27,180 bases of DNA, from positions 1-27,180 of the forward strand of contig CAYIYO010000022.1 in NCBI GenBank assembly GCA_964367715.1. Direction: 5' to 3'. The translations under genes were made by a program, and so were the position numbers. Positions 1 through 8,166 of this stretch are shown here, piece after piece. Positions within the stretch are counted from its first letter, which is position 1. Each line of letters begins with the position of its first letter. Source of the stretch: CAYIYO01 sp964367715. GTDB lineage: Bacteria > Chlamydiota > Chlamydiia > Chlamydiales > Criblamydiaceae. Under the pieces are notes generated by a model. The model was not told the origin of the DNA. It did not search any database and saw only the letters and a program-made list of their open reading frames with translations.

Positions 1-474
1 ACCTTTTTGGATGGCATCGACGATTTTTGGGTCTAATGAGGTATTGGAGAATGCAAAGGAAGAGGGACGTGTGCCGACGATGAGAGTGGCTGCATTGAGG
101 ACGAGGAAAATGTCTTTCCATTGCATGAGAGAGTGGATCGCATCCTCTCCTAAAATAAAATAAAAACTTACATTTTTATACTTTTCGTGGAGTGCTGTCA
201 ACGTATCGATCGTGTAGGAAGGGCCTGGGCGTTCGCATTCGAGAGATTCTAGCTTAAAAGTGGGCTGGTCTTTTATTGCAAGCTTCACCATGTGTAGGCG
301 ATCGGCTGTTGTAGCAGGTGCCGACCCCTGTTTATGCGGGTTGATTTGGACTGGGATGAACCATATTTCGTCGAGATTCCATGCGCGCTGGATTGCGTCT
401 GCGAGGTGGAGGTGTCCGTTATGGATTGGATCGAATGTGCCGCCAAGGAGACCAATTTTTTTTTGTTTTATCAC
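1..474 (-). CDS. nadD: Nicotinate-nucleotide adenylyltransferase NadD (3' end outside window)
   Basis: NadD adenylylates nicotinate mononucleotide with ATP to give deamido-NAD, the penultimate step of NAD synthesis. The 158 visible residues include the nucleotidyltransferase signature GGTFDPIHNGHL near residues 11-22. They also include the family's later segments: FIPVQINPHK, a Ser-Tyr-Thr-Ile-Asp stretch near residues 107-112, and FILGEDAIHSLMQW. The family is about 190-215 residues, so roughly the last 30-50 lie beyond position 1. The start is a GTG at 474. An ATG at 476 in another frame is followed at once by a stop, whereas GTG opens the frame and has an AAGGA Shine-Dalgarno about 6 nt upstream. 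It begins 17 nt after the glutamine synthetase stop on the same strand, so co-transcription is likely. Identity is certain; the C-terminus cannot be assessed. Confidence 0.95.
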   Translation of the reverse strand, partial: MIKQKKIGLLGGTFDPIHNGHLHLADAIQRAWNLDEIWFIPVQINPHKQGSAPATTADRLHMVKLAIKDQPTFKLESLECERPGPSYTIDTLTALHEKYKNVSFYFILGEDAIHSLMQWKDIFLVLNAATLIVGTRPSSFAFSNTSLDPKIVDAIQKG

Positions 475-491
475 ATTATCCTTCGTAGCGC

Positions 492-2672
492 TTATATTAA
501 GTACATGAGTTCTCTGTATTTGGGGAGAGGCCAAAGAGCGTCGTCGACCAGTGTTTCTAGAAAGTCGCAGACCTCTCTTAGAGTGTTTATTTGCGGAAAT
601 ATTTTATCACAAAACGCGAAGGCTTGTTTTTCTATTGTGAGAGCTTCTATTTTTTTGCGTTGCGATTCTAATGCGTTGGCGAGAGAGATTCCTTTTTCTA
701 TTGCTGCTGTTAGATCGGTAAGACGCTGTGTTTGTTGTTTGAGATGTTTTGATCCTAATAATTCTTTTGTTAGAGAGAGAGCTTCTGCGTTCTTTTTTTG
801 TTGTGTGAATGCGGCAGGCAAAATTTGTGTGTTGAAAATGTCTAGGATGGTTTTTGCTTCGATGTTGACCGTGTGAGCGTAGATTTCCATTTGGATTTCG
901 TAGCGACTGATGAGTTCTTCTTTTGTGAGTACTCCTTCGAATGCTTTGACTGTTTGTGGGGATTTGAGAGCGTTGTAGGAGTAGACTGATTTTTTAATGT
1001 TCGGTAACTTTCGTTTTTCTGATTCTTTTATCCATGCTGCGGAGTAGTTGTCACCTGCAAAGCGAATATTTTTTGAGTGCTTGATGTAGGGAACTAAGGT
1101 CGAGAGAGTTGTTTCAAGCAACTCTTTTCCTTTATTTTTTTTGAGTGAGGCTTCTAAGGAATCGAGAATTTCGTTTAGGCTTTCGGCGACGATGACGTTG
1201 AGAACTGTCACTGGCATGGCGGTGCTTGCAGAGGAGCCCACTGCGCGGAATTCGAATTTGTTTCCTGTGAAGGCAAAAGGAGAGGTTCTGTTTCTGTCCG
1301 TATTGTCTTTGGTCAATTCAGGAATGACATCGAGGTCGAGATTGTACTTCACTTTTCCTTTTGATATTTTCTTTTCATTGGCTTCAATCGTGTTAAGAAG
1401 GTGTTCGAGGGCTTCGCCTAAGTAGACCGAGATGATGGCCGGAGGGGCTTCGTGTCCACCGAGACGAAAGTCATTGGCAGCGGAGCCGATGACAGCGCGC
1501 AGCAGCTGTGCGTGTTTTTGTATGGCGCATAAGATTGCTGTGAGGAGGACTAGGAAGTGAAGATTATTTTCTGGCGTGTCTGTGGGGTCGAGAAGATTGA
1601 TGCCCGTGTTGGTTGCCAGGGACCAGTTGCAGTGTTTTCCGGAGCCATTGACTTCTGCAAAAGGCTTTTCGTGTAAGAGACAGGTCAATTCATGGCGTGC
1701 GGCAACTTGACGCATCAGTTCCATGAGCAGAATGTTGTGGTCGACAGCAAGCGAGGCTTTTTCGTACACTGGTGCGACCTCGTGTTGTGCTGGGGCGACC
1801 TCATTGTGACGTGTTTTTACGGGGATACCGAGCTCGAGGGCGATGCTTTCGAATTCGTGCATGTAGCAGAGGATTCTATCTTTTACAGAGCCGAAGTAGT
1901 GGTCTTGAAGCTCTTGACCTTTTGGGGAAGGTGCGCCTACGACCGTGCGGCCGAGGAGGACCAGGTCGGGGCGAAGGTTACGGAGGTGACGGTCGACGAC
2001 GAAATATTCTTGTTCGGGACCTAGTGTGGAGAAGACATTTTCTGCCTCAATTCCTGTGAGTTTAAGTAGACGGCGTGTGGCTTCGTTAATCTTTTTGTCT
2101 GAGCGTAAGAGAGGAATTTTATTATCGAGAACAGTGCCTGTCCATGAAAAAAAGATGGAAGGAATGCACAGAGTGACCCCATCCCCTGCTCGCCAGACAA
2201 ATACGGGCGAGGTCGGATCCCATCCCGTGTAGCCGCGGGCTTCGAATGTCGTGCGCAGTCCACCTGAAGGGAAAGAGGAGGCATCGGGTTCCCCTTGGAT
2301 CAGTTGTTTTCCTGAAAATTTTTCGATCACGTGGTTGTTTGAGGACCATTCGATGAAGGCATCGTGTTTTTCTGCGGAGGCTCCGGTGAGTGGCTGAAAC
2401 CAGTGACTGTAATGGGTGGCGCCTTGTGCGATTGCCCATTCCATCATTGCGGAGGCGATGGTATCGGCATACTCCGGTTTGATTTTTTCACGTCCTTCTC
2501 TTGCGGCGAGTACGTTGAGATAGACCTCTTTTGGAAGCATCTTTTTCATGACATTTTGATTGAAGACGCGGGCTCCGAAAGAGTGGGAGTGGATGGTATT
2601 ATTAATATTTTTTTTGTATGCCGCATTGCGGGTGCCTAGTGTTTCGATGGCATTAAAACGTGGATTGGACAA
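492..2672 (-). CDS. glnN: Type III glutamine synthetase
   Basis: This enzyme makes glutamine from glutamate, ammonia and ATP in the cytoplasm. At 726 residues it has the size of class III (GlnN) rather than class I or II (about 350-470). Class III landmarks are HYSHWFQPLTG at residues 87-97, GPEQEYF at 218-224 with the metal-binding glutamate, the NEVAPAQHEVAP stretch near 290-301, and NGSGKHCNW at 342-350. A further conserved segment, RTSPFAFTGNKFEFRAVGSS, follows. The start is a TTG at 2672. It preserves the SNPRFNAIE N-terminus and has an AGGGGG ribosome site 6 nt upstream; the first in-frame ATG is about 42 codons further in and would remove conserved sequence. It is probably co-transcribed with nadD just downstream. 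The 208 nt before it hold no gene but contain one copy of a dispersed repeat at 2798-2817. Confidence 0.95.
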   Translation of the reverse strand: MSNPRFNAIETLGTRNAAYKKNINNTIHSHSFGARVFNQNVMKKMLPKEVYLNVLAAREGREKIKPEYADTIASAMMEWAIAQGATHYSHWFQPLTGASAEKHDAFIEWSSNNHVIEKFSGKQLIQGEPDASSFPSGGLRTTFEARGYTGWDPTSPVFVWRAGDGVTLCIPSIFFSWTGTVLDNKIPLLRSDKKINEATRRLLKLTGIEAENVFSTLGPEQEYFVVDRHLRNLRPDLVLLGRTVVGAPSPKGQELQDHYFGSVKDRILCYMHEFESIALELGIPVKTRHNEVAPAQHEVAPVYEKASLAVDHNILLMELMRQVAARHELTCLLHEKPFAEVNGSGKHCNWSLATNTGINLLDPTDTPENNLHFLVLLTAILCAIQKHAQLLRAVIGSAANDFRLGGHEAPPAIISVYLGEALEHLLNTIEANEKKISKGKVKYNLDLDVIPELTKDNTDRNRTSPFAFTGNKFEFRAVGSSASTAMPVTVLNVIVAESLNEILDSLEASLKKNKGKELLETTLSTLVPYIKHSKNIRFAGDNYSAAWIKESEKRKLPNIKKSVYSYNALKSPQTVKAFEGVLTKEELISRYEIQMEIYAHTVNIEAKTILDIFNTQILPAAFTQQKKNAEALSLTKELLGSKHLKQQTQRLTDLTAAIEKGISLANALESQRKKIEALTIEKQAFAFCDKIFPQINTLREVCDFLETLVDDALWPLPKYRELMYLI

Positions 2673-2797
2673 GAAGCCCCCTAGATTTTATCAGTAAGAA
2701 CGGTTAAGGATCTCAAATTTAAAAATTTAATAGAAAGTGAGAAAAAGAACAAGAGCAACTCGTTATTTTCATCTACCTGTTGGAGAAACTCCGAATT

Positions 2798-2817
2798 TTT
2801 AACGTAGAGCCGCAGAG
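2798..2817 (-). repeat. Dispersed 20-nt repeat, copy 1
   Basis: On the minus strand this reads CTCTGCGGCTCTACGTTAAA and matches 18 of 20 positions of the copy at 18551-18570. Both copies are intergenic and preceded by a CT-rich tract (TTCTCTTTCTCTTCTC here). The coincidence is larger than expected by chance, and similar CTCTGCG-type repeats are dispersed in other bacterial genomes. Function is unknown. Confidence 0.5.
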
Positions 2818-2880
2818 AGGAGAAGAGAAAGAGAACTGCAGCAGCAGATGGCTGAAGAACTAGAGAGACTTTACAGTGTA

Positions 2881-3534
2881 CTAGTTGATGATTTGCCAGC
2901 CATTTTTTTCGGCGATCGAGCGAAGGGCGGGGTCGGGATGAGTGGCGATGGGTGTGCCGACGGATTCTAGAAAAGCTAAATCGTGGATGCTATCGCTATA
3001 TCCTAGTGTGTGCTCGATTGGAATGTTATTTTCATGGGCAAGCTGTTGAACCATGTGTGCTTTTTTGGGACCGTCCATAATGTAAGGGATGGAATCAAAA
3101 TTTCCTTCGTCATTTATCGCGTAAGGAGTGGCATGGTAGGTTTGAATTTTTGAACGTTGCGCAAATTTTTTGACTAAGAAATCTGGGGAGTTAGAGAGGA
3201 TGATAGGGGTGCCTCCGTTCGTGCGTATGGCCTCTACAATTTTCTCTATTTCGAGATCGATAAGAGCGTCGTAGTGGGTATCCCAAAATTGTGCGGCACT
3301 TTCGTCGAGGCTTTCCTTTGATTGGCCGCAGAAAAAAGCGTGGAAAATCTTTTTATGTAGCTGGGCAAGAGAAAGTTTGCCTCGTTTATGGCGATAATAG
3401 TGGCGAACGAGTGTGAGCATGGAAAAAAAAGGCAGCTTCCCCTGTTGGAAAAGGAAGATTCCAAAGCGGAAGCTGCTATTAGCGCGGACCAACGTGTGGT
3501 CGAGATCGAAGAAGACCAGCGAGCGCGTGTTCAT
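2881..3534 (-). CDS. HAD-superfamily (subfamily IB) phosphatase
   Basis: This is a 217-residue hydrolase of the haloacid dehalogenase superfamily, close to the SerB-like IB group. Motif I is FDLDHTLVR at residues 9-17, with Asp10 as predicted nucleophile and Asp12 as acid/base. Motif II is the serine in ILSNSPDF near residue 134. A lysine upstream of GYSDSIHDLAFLE supplies motif III, and that segment holds the motif IV aspartates. The helical cap between motifs I and II is typical of IB enzymes, which dephosphorylate small metabolites such as phosphoserine. The substrate cannot be told from sequence. The ATG lies 2 nt after the stop of the coiled-coil gene, so the two are surely co-transcribed. 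About 200 nt separate it from glnN downstream, with no clear terminator hairpin. Confidence 0.85.
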   Translation of the reverse strand: MNTRSLVFFDLDHTLVRANSSFRFGIFLFQQGKLPFFSMLTLVRHYYRHKRGKLSLAQLHKKIFHAFFCGQSKESLDESAAQFWDTHYDALIDLEIEKIVEAIRTNGGTPIILSNSPDFLVKKFAQRSKIQTYHATPYAINDEGNFDSIPYIMDGPKKAHMVQQLAHENNIPIEHTLGYSDSIHDLAFLESVGTPIATHPDPALRSIAEKNGWQIIN

Positions 3535-3536
3535 TA

Positions 3537-5360
3537 TTATGAAACTTTGCGTCGTAGCTCGGCAATTTTGTCTTCGATTTCTTCAATCCCTTTGTCGGCT
3601 TTTTCGAGACGTTCTTTTTCTTCGTTGATTTGTTCGTTAGCACGCATTGCTTGCTCGAAGTCAAATCCTGAAGAGCCGGACGTTTTTCTTAGCTTATCGA
3701 GTTGATCTTTGATTTCGTTGCGGCGTTGTTTACGTTGTTTGAAAACATCGCGTAGTGTTTGAAGATTTTGCTTGTCATCATCTGATAATGACATAAGCGC
3801 TTGTTCTTGTTTTTCTGAGATCAAATCTTTCATTGGGCGGAGAAGACGTTCCATTTCATTTTTCTCTCTTGGAACGAGACCGGCCTCTTCGATACGTTTT
3901 GTGACAGCATTGCGCTCTTCGACGAGTTGTTCTGCGGTCATATTTTCCGCATTTTTGATGAGGTCGGAGCAGGCAGTGCGTAGAGAGTTAAGAGCTTCTA
4001 CCTTTTGGCGTTGACGCTCTTTTTCTTCATTTTGGCGTTGTTCTTCTTCTGCTTTTGATTTGTCGACGATTGGTTTTTTCGCTTCAGTGAGAAGGTCGCG
4101 GAGTTGTTTAACTTCTTCGCGGCCGAGTTCAACGTTGCGCATGAACGAACTGATTTCTTCCAGTTGTTTCATTGCGGCGCCCATGCTGATTTCGCCTGTT
4201 GCGTAGCTTTCGTTGAATTCTTTAATTTTTTGTGCCACTTCGTCGAAGTTTACTTTAAAGAGTTCGCGTTTTTGAGAGATTTCTTTTTTGCGTTCTTTGT
4301 CGACAACTTTTAGTTTATCCCAGCATTCGCTTAGGTGGATACGCGTCTGTGTGAACGACTGTGTGTTGAGAGTGAGAAGTTTTGCGACCCCTTGGAGAGC
4401 TTTAATTTCTTCTCTTAGGAAGAATGGTGGTTCGCTGAATGTCTCGCTTTTAAAGTAGGTGTCGATAAAGAGATTGATGTCGCCTAAGAAGCCTTCGCTT
4501 ACGTCGCGGATGAGGTCTTTGCGCATTGGAAAGACTTTATCGCCTAGAGAAGAGAGACGCTGGAAGAACTTGTTTTTATCGCGGATACGCATTTCTGTGC
4601 GGATCAATTCTTTGCGTAGTGTGTTGATGCGGGAGGCGTGTGCGTTGAGAAGGTTCAATTTCGTTTGCAGTTCTAGGTAAAAATTGCTTTTTTTATCGAG
4701 AAATTGTGAGGGTTGTTCGAAAGCGAGAGGTGTCATTTTTTTGACATGTTCTTCGAATTGTTCGATTTCGCCTTCGAGTGCTTTGATTGCCATTTCGATT
4801 TGTTCGACAGCAAACGCGCTTTGTTCATCAAATATTTCTTTTAAACGACGTGCTTCTTTAGAGAGGTCGCTGTATTTTGCCCATAGCGTTCCGCGAATTG
4901 CAGGAGAAATTTCGCCTTTGAAGAGTTCGAGACAGATTTTTCTTAGTTCCCAAAATTCTTTAAATTGTGGGGTACCGCCTTGAGAGAGTGCTTTTTCCAT
5001 GGAGTCAACAGCGAGTTGGAGTTTAGCATCGGCATTAGGAGCGTTATTGAGTTCTGCGCGGAGACTTTCTAGAGGATCGACAGGAGTTTTTGTGGAGTCT
5101 TTTTTCCCTTTGCGCTTTTTTGGGGTGTCGGTTGCTGGTTCTGTTACTGCAGCGGCTTCTTGTGTTTCACTTTTTTCTTCATTTAAAGAGTCGTCTGCTT
5201 GCAAAGATTCATTCGCCTGTTCATTTGAAGACTCCTCTATATGAGCGAGTTCTGCAGAAACTATTTCTGGAGACGATGGATCGTTTACCTCTTGTTGAAT
5301 TGTCGAATGGGGATCTGTTGGAGTGTTCTCTGCTAGACTAAAATTTTCGGACTGGCTCAT
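3537..5360 (-). CDS. Large coiled-coil protein of unknown function
   Basis: I do not recognise this 607-residue protein. Residues 1-95 are acidic, rich in Ser, Glu, Asn and Thr and probably disordered, ending in a basic KKRKGKKDSTK patch near residues 81-91. From about residue 95 to the end the sequence is almost entirely charged helix with heptad-like spacing. The strongest coiled-coil stretches are around residues 190-270, 355-480 and 540-607. There is no signal peptide, membrane segment or enzymatic motif. The product is probably a cytoplasmic structural or scaffolding protein. It is the first gene of a pair with the HAD phosphatase, 2 nt apart, which suggests a related role. The ribosome site is weak (TAAAGTA about 8 nt upstream). 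A secreted effector is an alternative, given the disordered N-terminus, but nothing proves it. Confidence 0.8.
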   Translation of the reverse strand: MSQSENFSLAENTPTDPHSTIQQEVNDPSSPEIVSAELAHIEESSNEQANESLQADDSLNEEKSETQEAAAVTEPATDTPKKRKGKKDSTKTPVDPLESLRAELNNAPNADAKLQLAVDSMEKALSQGGTPQFKEFWELRKICLELFKGEISPAIRGTLWAKYSDLSKEARRLKEIFDEQSAFAVEQIEMAIKALEGEIEQFEEHVKKMTPLAFEQPSQFLDKKSNFYLELQTKLNLLNAHASRINTLRKELIRTEMRIRDKNKFFQRLSSLGDKVFPMRKDLIRDVSEGFLGDINLFIDTYFKSETFSEPPFFLREEIKALQGVAKLLTLNTQSFTQTRIHLSECWDKLKVVDKERKKEISQKRELFKVNFDEVAQKIKEFNESYATGEISMGAAMKQLEEISSFMRNVELGREEVKQLRDLLTEAKKPIVDKSKAEEEQRQNEEKERQRQKVEALNSLRTACSDLIKNAENMTAEQLVEERNAVTKRIEEAGLVPREKNEMERLLRPMKDLISEKQEQALMSLSDDDKQNLQTLRDVFKQRKQRRNEIKDQLDKLRKTSGSSGFDFEQAMRANEQINEEKERLEKADKGIEEIEDKIAELRRKVS

Positions 5361-5365
5361 TTGTT

Positions 5366-5482
5366 TTACTTTAATTGAAATTGTTGAAAAAAAGGCAGTG
5401 AAGTATCAAAAAATCTCTGCTTGTTTAAAATATCAGTTAGATCATAACGGAATCCTTTATTTTTTGTAAGTGAAATCGACAT
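5366..5482 (-). CDS. Possible 38-residue leader ORF
   Basis: An ATG at 5482, preceded by GGAATAGAG, opens a 38-codon frame rich in polar and Phe residues and ending in the segment LPFFQQFQLK. Its TAA lies 5 nt upstream of the coiled-coil gene start, which has a poor ribosome site of its own, so translational coupling is conceivable. The frame extends upstream to an ATG at 5584 (72 codons), but that extension has no ribosome site and runs through a hairpin. It may well be chance. Confidence 0.2.
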   Translation of the reverse strand: MSISLTKNKGFRYDLTDILNKQRFFDTSLPFFQQFQLK

Positions 5483-5631
5483 CTCTATTCCATCGCGCGG
5501 GTGGTTCCCTGCGTGGAGTTTATTCTGAGCGTTATTTTTTTTATTTGTGTGGGTAAAGGGGGTTTTTGAGACCCCTTTCATCAAATTTTTATTTTAAAAA
5601 AAGATTTTCACTTTTTTTTTCTCTTTTTGAC

Positions 5632-5661
5632 TTGACCTCATAATTCGCTTTTTTGTATAAG
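5632..5661 (+). promoter_or_regulatory. Sigma-70-type promoter for tRNA-Cys
   Basis: A TTGACC -35 box at 5632-5637 and a TATAAG -10 box at 5656-5661 are separated by 18 bp and lie 17 nt before the tRNA. The spacer has the T-rich character common in chlamydial promoters. Read by eye only. Confidence 0.6.
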
Positions 5662-5678
5662 AAATCCCTTTCAGCCAA

Positions 5679-5749
5679 GGTGGCATAGCCAAGTGGTAAG
5701 GCAGAAGCCTGCAAAGCTTCCATCCCCAGTTCAAATCTGGGTGCCACCT
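5679..5749 (+). tRNA. tRNA-Cys (anticodon GCA)
   Basis: A full cloverleaf can be drawn. The 7-bp acceptor pairs GGTGGCA (5679-5685) with TGCCACC (5742-5748). The anticodon stem GAAGC/GCTTC carries the loop CTGCAAA with anticodon GCA. The T-arm is CCCAG-TTCAAAT-CTGGG. The discriminator is U73 (5749), the classic cysteine identity element. The length of 71 nt without CCA matches bacterial tRNA-Cys. CCA is not encoded, since a T-run follows directly. That T-run may help end transcription, or the transcript may continue into rsmI. Confidence 0.95.
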
Positions 5750-5775
5750 TTTTTTCTCACTACTTTTTCAATCTT

Positions 5776-6600
5776 ATGTTATATCTCGTCTCTACTCCTA
5801 TTGGTAACCTTGCTGACATCACCTTTCGCGCTGTCGATACTTTAAAAGCATGCCATTACATTCTGTGTGAGGATACGCGCCACAGCAAGCGTTTGTTAGA
5901 TCACTATCAGATTTCCACTCCCCTAAAAAGTTATCATAAATTTAATGAAAAGAGCTCTATTGAGCCTATTCTTTCTGACTTAAGGGATGGGAAGGAGATT
6001 GCGCTTATTAGTGATGCGGGGACACCGGGAGTATCGGATCCTGGAATGTTGCTTGTGAAGGCGTGTGTTGAAGAAGGGTTTAAAGTCGTGCCTATTCCTG
6101 GTGCGTGTGCGGCTATTGCAGCCGTTTCGACAGCGGGACTTGATACCGATCGTTTTCAATTCATGGGATTTCTGCCAAAAAAGCGTGGGGAGTTGCAGAC
6201 ATTGTTGGCGGAAGTCTTTCAGTATCCTGGAACGACAATCTGTTATGAGTCGCCTCATCGTGTGCGCGGGCTTTTGGAGTTGATTGTCGAGTTATGTCCG
6301 GAACGTCCTTTGGTATTGATGCGAGAGTTAACGAAAAAGTTTGAGCAACGGTACTGTGGAAGTGCTGGGGAGATCCTTTTGATGCTTGGCGAAGGCGAGG
6401 TCAAAGGAGAGATTGTGTTGATGGTTGGTGCCGCTTCGGAAGAGGAGCCTTCTTGGGAAGGGTTGACGATTGAAGCGCATGTTGTTCAATTGAAAGAGCG
6501 TTTTAATGTCTCGTTGTCTGAAGCGATTAAAATTGCAGCACAGCAGCGTGGGGTACCTAAGAACCAGATTTACAAGCGTTTCCATTCGGATAATGCGTAG
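5776..6600 (+). CDS. rsmI: 16S rRNA (cytidine-1402-2'-O)-methyltransferase RsmI
   Basis: RsmI 2'-O-methylates C1402 of 16S rRNA in the ribosomal P site, using S-adenosylmethionine. The 274 residues fit the family (about 275-290) and begin with the diagnostic LYLVSTPIGNLADIT. This is followed by EDTRHSKRLLDHY near residues 32-44 and the cofactor-site segment LISDAGTPGVSDPG near 75-88. GFLPKKRGE near 132-140 and YESPHRV are further family motifs. The C-terminal helical part (VSLSEAIKIAAQQRGVPKNQIY) is also typical. It starts 26 nt after tRNA-Cys and has no obvious promoter of its own, so it may be read from the tRNA promoter. The ribosome site is poor. The next 171 nt before the porin gene contain that gene's leader. 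Identification is secure. Confidence 0.96.
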   Translation: MLYLVSTPIGNLADITFRAVDTLKACHYILCEDTRHSKRLLDHYQISTPLKSYHKFNEKSSIEPILSDLRDGKEIALISDAGTPGVSDPGMLLVKACVEEGFKVVPIPGACAAIAAVSTAGLDTDRFQFMGFLPKKRGELQTLLAEVFQYPGTTICYESPHRVRGLLELIVELCPERPLVLMRELTKKFEQRYCGSAGEILLMLGEGEVKGEIVLMVGAASEEEPSWEGLTIEAHVVQLKERFNVSLSEAIKIAAQQRGVPKNQIYKRFHSDNA

Positions 6601-6625
6601 GTTTTCTTTCTACTATTTTTCTTAC

Positions 6626-6644
6626 TTTACAAAATTTTCTATAA
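6626..6644 (+). promoter_or_regulatory. 19-nt upstream motif shared by both FadL-type genes, copy 1
   Basis: The sequence TTTACAAAATTTTCTATAA occurs identically at 8314-8332 upstream of the paralogous porin. Here it lies 127 nt before the start codon. It includes the palindrome AAAATTTT and a TATAA-like end. It could be an operator or part of a promoter, but spacing does not give a standard -35/-10 pair. Role inferred from position only. Confidence 0.45.
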
Positions 6645-6719
6645 AGCTTATCTCTTGTTGCGATGTTTTTATGCGCGAGTCAATACAGCGATTGATTCGT
6701 CTGCGTATATTCAACAAAA

Positions 6720-6765
6720 CCTGAGTAAGAACGAGACTATACTCAGGTAAACACCAACTCAGGAG
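6720..6765 (+). promoter_or_regulatory. Leader hairpin with alternative pairing to the ribosome site
   Basis: CCTGAGTA (6720-6727) pairs with TACTCAGG (6740-6747), giving an 8-bp stem with a 12-nt loop. The 7-mer ACTCAGG recurs at 6757-6763, overlapping the AGGAG ribosome site at 6761-6765. CCTGAGT could therefore pair with either copy, and the second pairing would hide the ribosome site of the porin starting at 6772. The mutually exclusive pairing is visible; regulation is inferred. Confidence 0.45.
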
Positions 6766-6771
6766 AACTGA

Positions 6772-8082
6772 ATGAAATTGCGTAATTGGAAGCACTATCT
6801 AATGGCGGGGGCATTTGCCTTAACCGCACATTCAGGTTCTGCCGATGCTCTATTAGCAGGCGTTAAAGCGACTGGAATGGCCGCGGCATGTACCTCTTAT
6901 CCTATCGACTGTTTTGCTGGAGCGTATAATCCGGCTGGAATGACTTTACTTTGTGATCGCTTCGACCTTGGTGCGAATACGGTTCACTTTAGACAGAGTA
7001 CCACAATCGTCAACTATACACCAACACCCGATCCGTTTGGTTTTGGACCTCAGGATGGAAGACGCAATGGAGCCCGTACAAGTGAGAATTATGGTGGAGA
7101 ATTTGGGATTAACAAAAAGTTCTGCTTTAATGCATGTAATCAAAATATTGAGCTAGCGCTGAGTTTGATTGGGTATAACCGTAATTTCATTAAGACCACT
7201 TACAGCCAGCCTTATACGATTTTTGGTACCAGTTCTCCTGGATTGGAATATATTCATGAGACGATTGCACCTATCCTATCTGCGCGTTTTTTTGAGCGTC
7301 ATTCGATTGGAATTGCGTTCAATTATCACATTCAGCGATTGAAAGTAAATGGATTAGAAAATTTTAAAACGTTATTTGCTGCACGATCTGTTGATGCAAC
7401 GCATACGACAAACCGCGGATATAATTATTCTCAAGGCTTTGGGGTAACGATTGGTTATTTATGTGAAGTGACCGACTGTTTGCGTGTGGGAGGCTCATGG
7501 CAGCCAAAGCAGAAGATGTCGCGCTTTAAAAAATATGATGGATTTGTTGCGGATCATGGAAGATTTGATATTCCGGACCGTTGGCAAGTGGGCGTTTCTT
7601 ACTCCGTTCTTCCTTCTTTGACCATTGCAGGAGATTACGAGTACATTAACTGGAAAACGATTCCTCAGCTTGGCAACAAGCCTTTTCCTAACTTCTTCTT
7701 AAGCCTATTAGGAAGTCCGGATGGGGCAGGATTTGGATGGGACAACCAGCATTATTGGAGAGTGGGCGTCAATTATGATGTTAACAGTGCATTCACTGTA
7801 CGTGCGGGGTTCCGTCACACCAATGCGCCGATACGTTCTTCTTATACGGCAATCAACCTCTTGACACTTGATTGCGTTGAAGATGTGTTGACCTGTGGAG
7901 CGACCTGGAGAATGGATAGATGTAATGAGTTTTCCTTCTTTTACGCGTATGGCTTCAATAATAAAATCAATGGAAGTGGATCGGTTCCAGCGACCCCGCC
8001 TTTCTTTGGACAAGCGGATAGCGAAGTTAATTTGCAACAGTCCTTGATGGCATTTGGTCTTTCATGGGGAATGCACTTCTAG
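6772..8082 (+). CDS. FadL/OmpP1-family outer membrane protein, copy A
   Basis: This is a 436-residue barrel of the FadL/TodX/OmpP1 family, which moves long-chain fatty acids and other hydrophobic compounds across the outer membrane. A signal peptide spans about residues 1-26, with cleavage near SADA. The family's N-terminal plug region follows, with NPAGM at 53-57, then alternating amphipathic strands. The C-terminal residue is Phe (SWGMHF), a typical barrel-assembly signal. It has ten cysteines (residues 40, 47, 61, 118, 122, 231, 236, 368, 375, 384), unusual for FadL. Chlamydial outer membranes are held together by disulfides, so cross-linking is plausible. It is the full-length paralog of the gene at 8392. 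The ribosome site AGGAG lies 6 nt upstream, inside a possible switch structure. An intrinsic terminator follows. The ligand is unknown. Confidence 0.88.
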   Translation: MKLRNWKHYLMAGAFALTAHSGSADALLAGVKATGMAAACTSYPIDCFAGAYNPAGMTLLCDRFDLGANTVHFRQSTTIVNYTPTPDPFGFGPQDGRRNGARTSENYGGEFGINKKFCFNACNQNIELALSLIGYNRNFIKTTYSQPYTIFGTSSPGLEYIHETIAPILSARFFERHSIGIAFNYHIQRLKVNGLENFKTLFAARSVDATHTTNRGYNYSQGFGVTIGYLCEVTDCLRVGGSWQPKQKMSRFKKYDGFVADHGRFDIPDRWQVGVSYSVLPSLTIAGDYEYINWKTIPQLGNKPFPNFFLSLLGSPDGAGFGWDNQHYWRVGVNYDVNSAFTVRAGFRHTNAPIRSSYTAINLLTLDCVEDVLTCGATWRMDRCNEFSFFYAYGFNNKINGSGSVPATPPFFGQADSEVNLQQSLMAFGLSWGMHF

Positions 8083-8093
8083 TAGAAAAAAGA

Positions 8094-8120
8094 CGATTTT
8101 TGAATTCACTTGTGTATAGA
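8094..8120 (+). repeat. 27-nt repeat, copy 1
   Basis: The core TGAATTCACTTGTGTATAG (8101-8119) recurs exactly, inverted, at 14642-14660. With flanks, 26 of 27 positions match the unit at 14641-14667 and 23 of 27 match that at 14666-14692. Here it lies 11 nt after the porin stop codon and touches the terminator stem. Confidence 0.7.
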
Positions 8121-8166
8121 GACCCTTTGTTGCTTTTGTGGCGACAAAGGGTCTTTTTTTTTTATT
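8120..8166 (+). terminator. Intrinsic terminator after FadL-type gene A
   Basis: A 13-bp stem pairs 8120-8132 with 8142-8154 (AGACCCTTTGTTG/CGACAAAGGGTCT, one G-T pair) around a 9-nt loop. It is followed by a long T-tract from 8154. This is a strong rho-independent terminator separating the two porin genes. Confidence 0.9.

Larger units (their letters stand above)
5361..5678. other. Intergenic region between coiled-coil gene and tRNA-Cys
   Basis: These 318 bases hold no gene I can firmly support. On the minus strand there is a 38-codon ORF (listed separately) ending just before the coiled-coil gene. A 7-bp stem pairs 5555-5561 with 5572-5578 (AAAGGGG/CCCCTTT, 10-nt loop). It has no clean T-tract on either strand, so it may be a leader structure rather than a terminator. 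The right end is very AT-rich and carries the tRNA-Cys promoter. Confidence 0.5.

Noticed and set aside
334..876. 180-codon plus-strand frame across nadD and glnN
   Set aside because: It is antisense to the NadD signature and the glutamine synthetase C-terminus, and its translation is not protein-like.
5483..5584. Upstream extension of the possible leader ORF to 72 codons
   Set aside because: No ribosome site at the ATG at 5584, it runs through a hairpin, and its composition looks non-coding.
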